The translations under genes were made by a program, and so were the position numbers. From NCBI GenBank assembly GCA_903813345.2, contig CAIIXF020000001.1, positions 55,631,885 to 55,695,884 of the forward strand: DNA of 64,000 nt, given 5' to 3'. Within the stretch, counting starts at the first letter, position 1. Each line of letters begins with the position of its first letter. The notes beneath the pieces are model-generated. The model saw nothing but the letters and a program-made list of their open reading frames with translations. It did not search any database and was not told the DNA's origin. This stretch comes from Owenia fusiformis. Taxonomy: Eukaryota; Annelida; Polychaeta; Sabellida; Oweniidae. Positions 63,901-64,000 of the stretch are shown piece by piece.

Positions 63901-64000
63901 TGAGGGGTGGGCTGGTATATACCCAGTATGTGTCTTACATCTTTGTTGGGGTCTAAGCGAGGAATATGAGGCAAATATCTTACCTGCTTGGGGAGGTCTA
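57859..64000 (-). CDS. IPO13: Importin-13, C-terminal part (8 exons visible, runs off the window)
   Basis: IPO13 is a karyopherin-beta that both imports and exports cargo. Seven terminal exons and a repeated eighth chain in phase on the - strand, giving about 220 C-terminal residues before the array. The strongest matches to the vertebrate protein as I recall it: YQSTPHIALLDLAKQ (YSTIPQASALDLTRQ), AEGPTVKSSC (PEAPTVKASC), ISDVLLALNKFHFQLLS (FADILFALNKHCFSLLS), ERVNKRKLREIVNEFTL then ACRGLLGTDY (ERVNKRRVKEMVKEFTL, LCRGLHGTDY). The protein is all-helical HEAT repeats. Upstream exons lie beyond 64000. The penultimate visible region, from 61.6 kb on, is a minisatellite derived from the end of one of its exons. 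Confidence 0.92.
58403..58584 (-). CDS. IPO13: IPO13 exon -2
   Basis: 182 nt, 60 codons plus 2: SGESPRSNMGPISDVLLALN, KFHFQLLSQCMTTLIQQD, TENKQTFARMVL. Matches GGQASRS and the ALNKHCFSLLS helix. Confidence 0.96.
58852..58941 (-). CDS. IPO13: IPO13 exon -3
   Basis: 30 codons, phase 0 at both ends: SEFLGAESKIPNSPKIVQSH then CGTLVETILK, aligned with the KVVQEDGRMLLIAVLEAI helix. Confidence 0.9.
59211..59269 (-). CDS. IPO13: IPO13 exon -4
   Basis: 59 nt coding IAGMALAEGPTVKSSCLFL, corresponding to LALKFPEAPTVKASCGFF. Confidence 0.95.
59538..59604 (-). CDS. IPO13: IPO13 exon -5
   Basis: 67 nt coding MIKKCSYLFLNTECNLDSLL QA split over the junction; matches the ALKRKPDLFL helix. Confidence 0.9.
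59655..59765. mobile_element. AAACCTGT-family element copy
   Basis: ACAGTGAAACCTGTACGACC followed by AAACACCTTCC and TCCCATTGACTCCCATG, text shared with copies at 15.7 and 21.9 kb. Confidence 0.55.
60064..60116 (-). CDS. IPO13: IPO13 exon -6
   Basis: A 53-nt exon, LHDRTDLVEGFMNMLHQ, equivalent to the HPDIVDSFMQLLAQ helix. Confidence 0.9.
60422..60518 (-). CDS. IPO13: IPO13 exon -7 (acceptor duplicated)
   Basis: 97 nt coding LIILFGSSEFFRMTGVSLFN then SLCTKTLATLQL, following DLAKQ exactly where vertebrate DLTRQ-LVHIFAHE continues. The acceptor and first 18 exon bases recur about 55 bp upstream in the transcript sense. Confidence 0.9.
60500..60612 (-). repeat. Duplicated 3' splice site of IPO13 exon -7
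   Basis: CAAACAGAATGATAAGCTGA through CAGTGTATGTTATC occurs twice; on the - strand each copy is ACTTTCAG/CTTATCATTCTGTTTG. Confidence 0.93.
60702..61045. mobile_element. Inverted-repeat element near IPO13
   Basis: GTATCTCATACTTGAGTGAG with GTTTGGGGT at the left matches, inverted, ACCCCAAAG, CCACTCAAGTGTGAGATAC at the right; the interior has AT-rich ATATAT steps and GGAGCGG/CCCGCTCC. Confidence 0.6.
61070..61212. repeat. Small inverted-repeat block
   Basis: TTATTTACTGGGAGGGATTG and CAATCCCGACCAGAAATAAT are inverted; CGGTCAATATCATATT is repeated inside. Confidence 0.6.
61305..61435. repeat. Tandem repeat, about 60 bp, ACAATACGATTTTTT core
   Basis: TCCAATACGATTTTTTGCCC, GGGGACAATACGATTTTT and ATGTAATACG units repeat two to three times. 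Confidence 0.9.
61550..64000 (-). repeat. Minisatellite built from an IPO13 exon end and 5' splice site, at least 23 donors
   Basis: Two alternating unit types on the - strand: GATCTTGCCAAACAG/gtaaga (DLAKQ) and GACCTCCCCAAGCAG/gtaaga (DLPKQ), about 105 and 111 bp apart. Donors lie near 61597, 61709, 61813, 61924, 62029 and on to 63982; one copy (63435) has cttTacc. Typical spacing is a multiple of three, so several frames stay open over hundreds of codons. The array continues past the window end. Confidence 0.96.
61598..61665 (-). CDS. IPO13: IPO13 exon -8, 3' part (donor-proximal copy of the repeat)
   Basis: The copy nearest exon -7 reads HILGIYQSTPHIALLDLAKQ, then the donor CAG/gtaaga at 61597. 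It joins exon -7 in phase 0. Because identical or near-identical copies follow through 64000, the true exon start and the copy actually used cannot be decided from sequence. Confidence 0.65.

Overview
This is an invertebrate animal nuclear genome segment: AT-rich, with GT-AG introns of about 0.2-6 kb and crowded with small non-autonomous DNA elements, tandem arrays and GTCCGTCC-type dispersed repeats. The gene content (a type-II ferlin, a Toll-like receptor, an importin) shows a bilaterian metazoan. The repeat style would suit a lophotrochozoan or another marine invertebrate, but nothing here fixes the phylum.

Three protein-coding genes are supported. (1) An otoferlin ortholog on the + strand fills 2235-55167. 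I could chain 39 successive exons with compatible phases, giving 1,891 residues from the first visible Met to the stop: C2B, C2C, FerA/FerB, C2D, C2E, C2F, the C-terminal C2 and a tail-anchor membrane helix. The C2A exons are not in the window. (2) A Toll-like receptor on the - strand (25184-27495) sits inside the 6.2-kb otoferlin intron between exons 16 and 17; it is intact apart from one single-base frameshift in an A-run. (3) The 3' half of an importin-13 (IPO13) gene on the - strand (57859 to beyond 64000) converges on otoferlin, and the poly(A) signals of the two genes are only about 10-30 bp apart.

Layout: 1-2234 intron or upstream sequence with tandem repeats; 2235-22594 otoferlin C2B to FerB, including a pair of equal-length, homologous, probably mutually exclusive exons at 9480 and 10350; 22595-28753 intron hosting the TLR; 28754-55167 the rest of otoferlin; 55168-57.44 kb 3' UTR with a MITE; 57859-60518 seven terminal IPO13 exons; 60.7-61.5 kb small inverted and tandem repeats; 61.5-64 kb a minisatellite built from the end of an IPO13 exon and its 5' splice site.

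The most striking pattern: at four different exons in two oppositely oriented genes, the exon 3' end together with its real 5' splice site has been amplified into a tandem array (25 bp x 4 donors, 50 bp x 18, 43 bp x 49, about 105-111 bp x at least 23). Two further acceptor regions are duplicated (3' splice site plus exon start). I know of no name for such splice-site-seeded minisatellites. They suggest a recurrent mutational process, and at two of the arrays in-frame length isoforms are possible.
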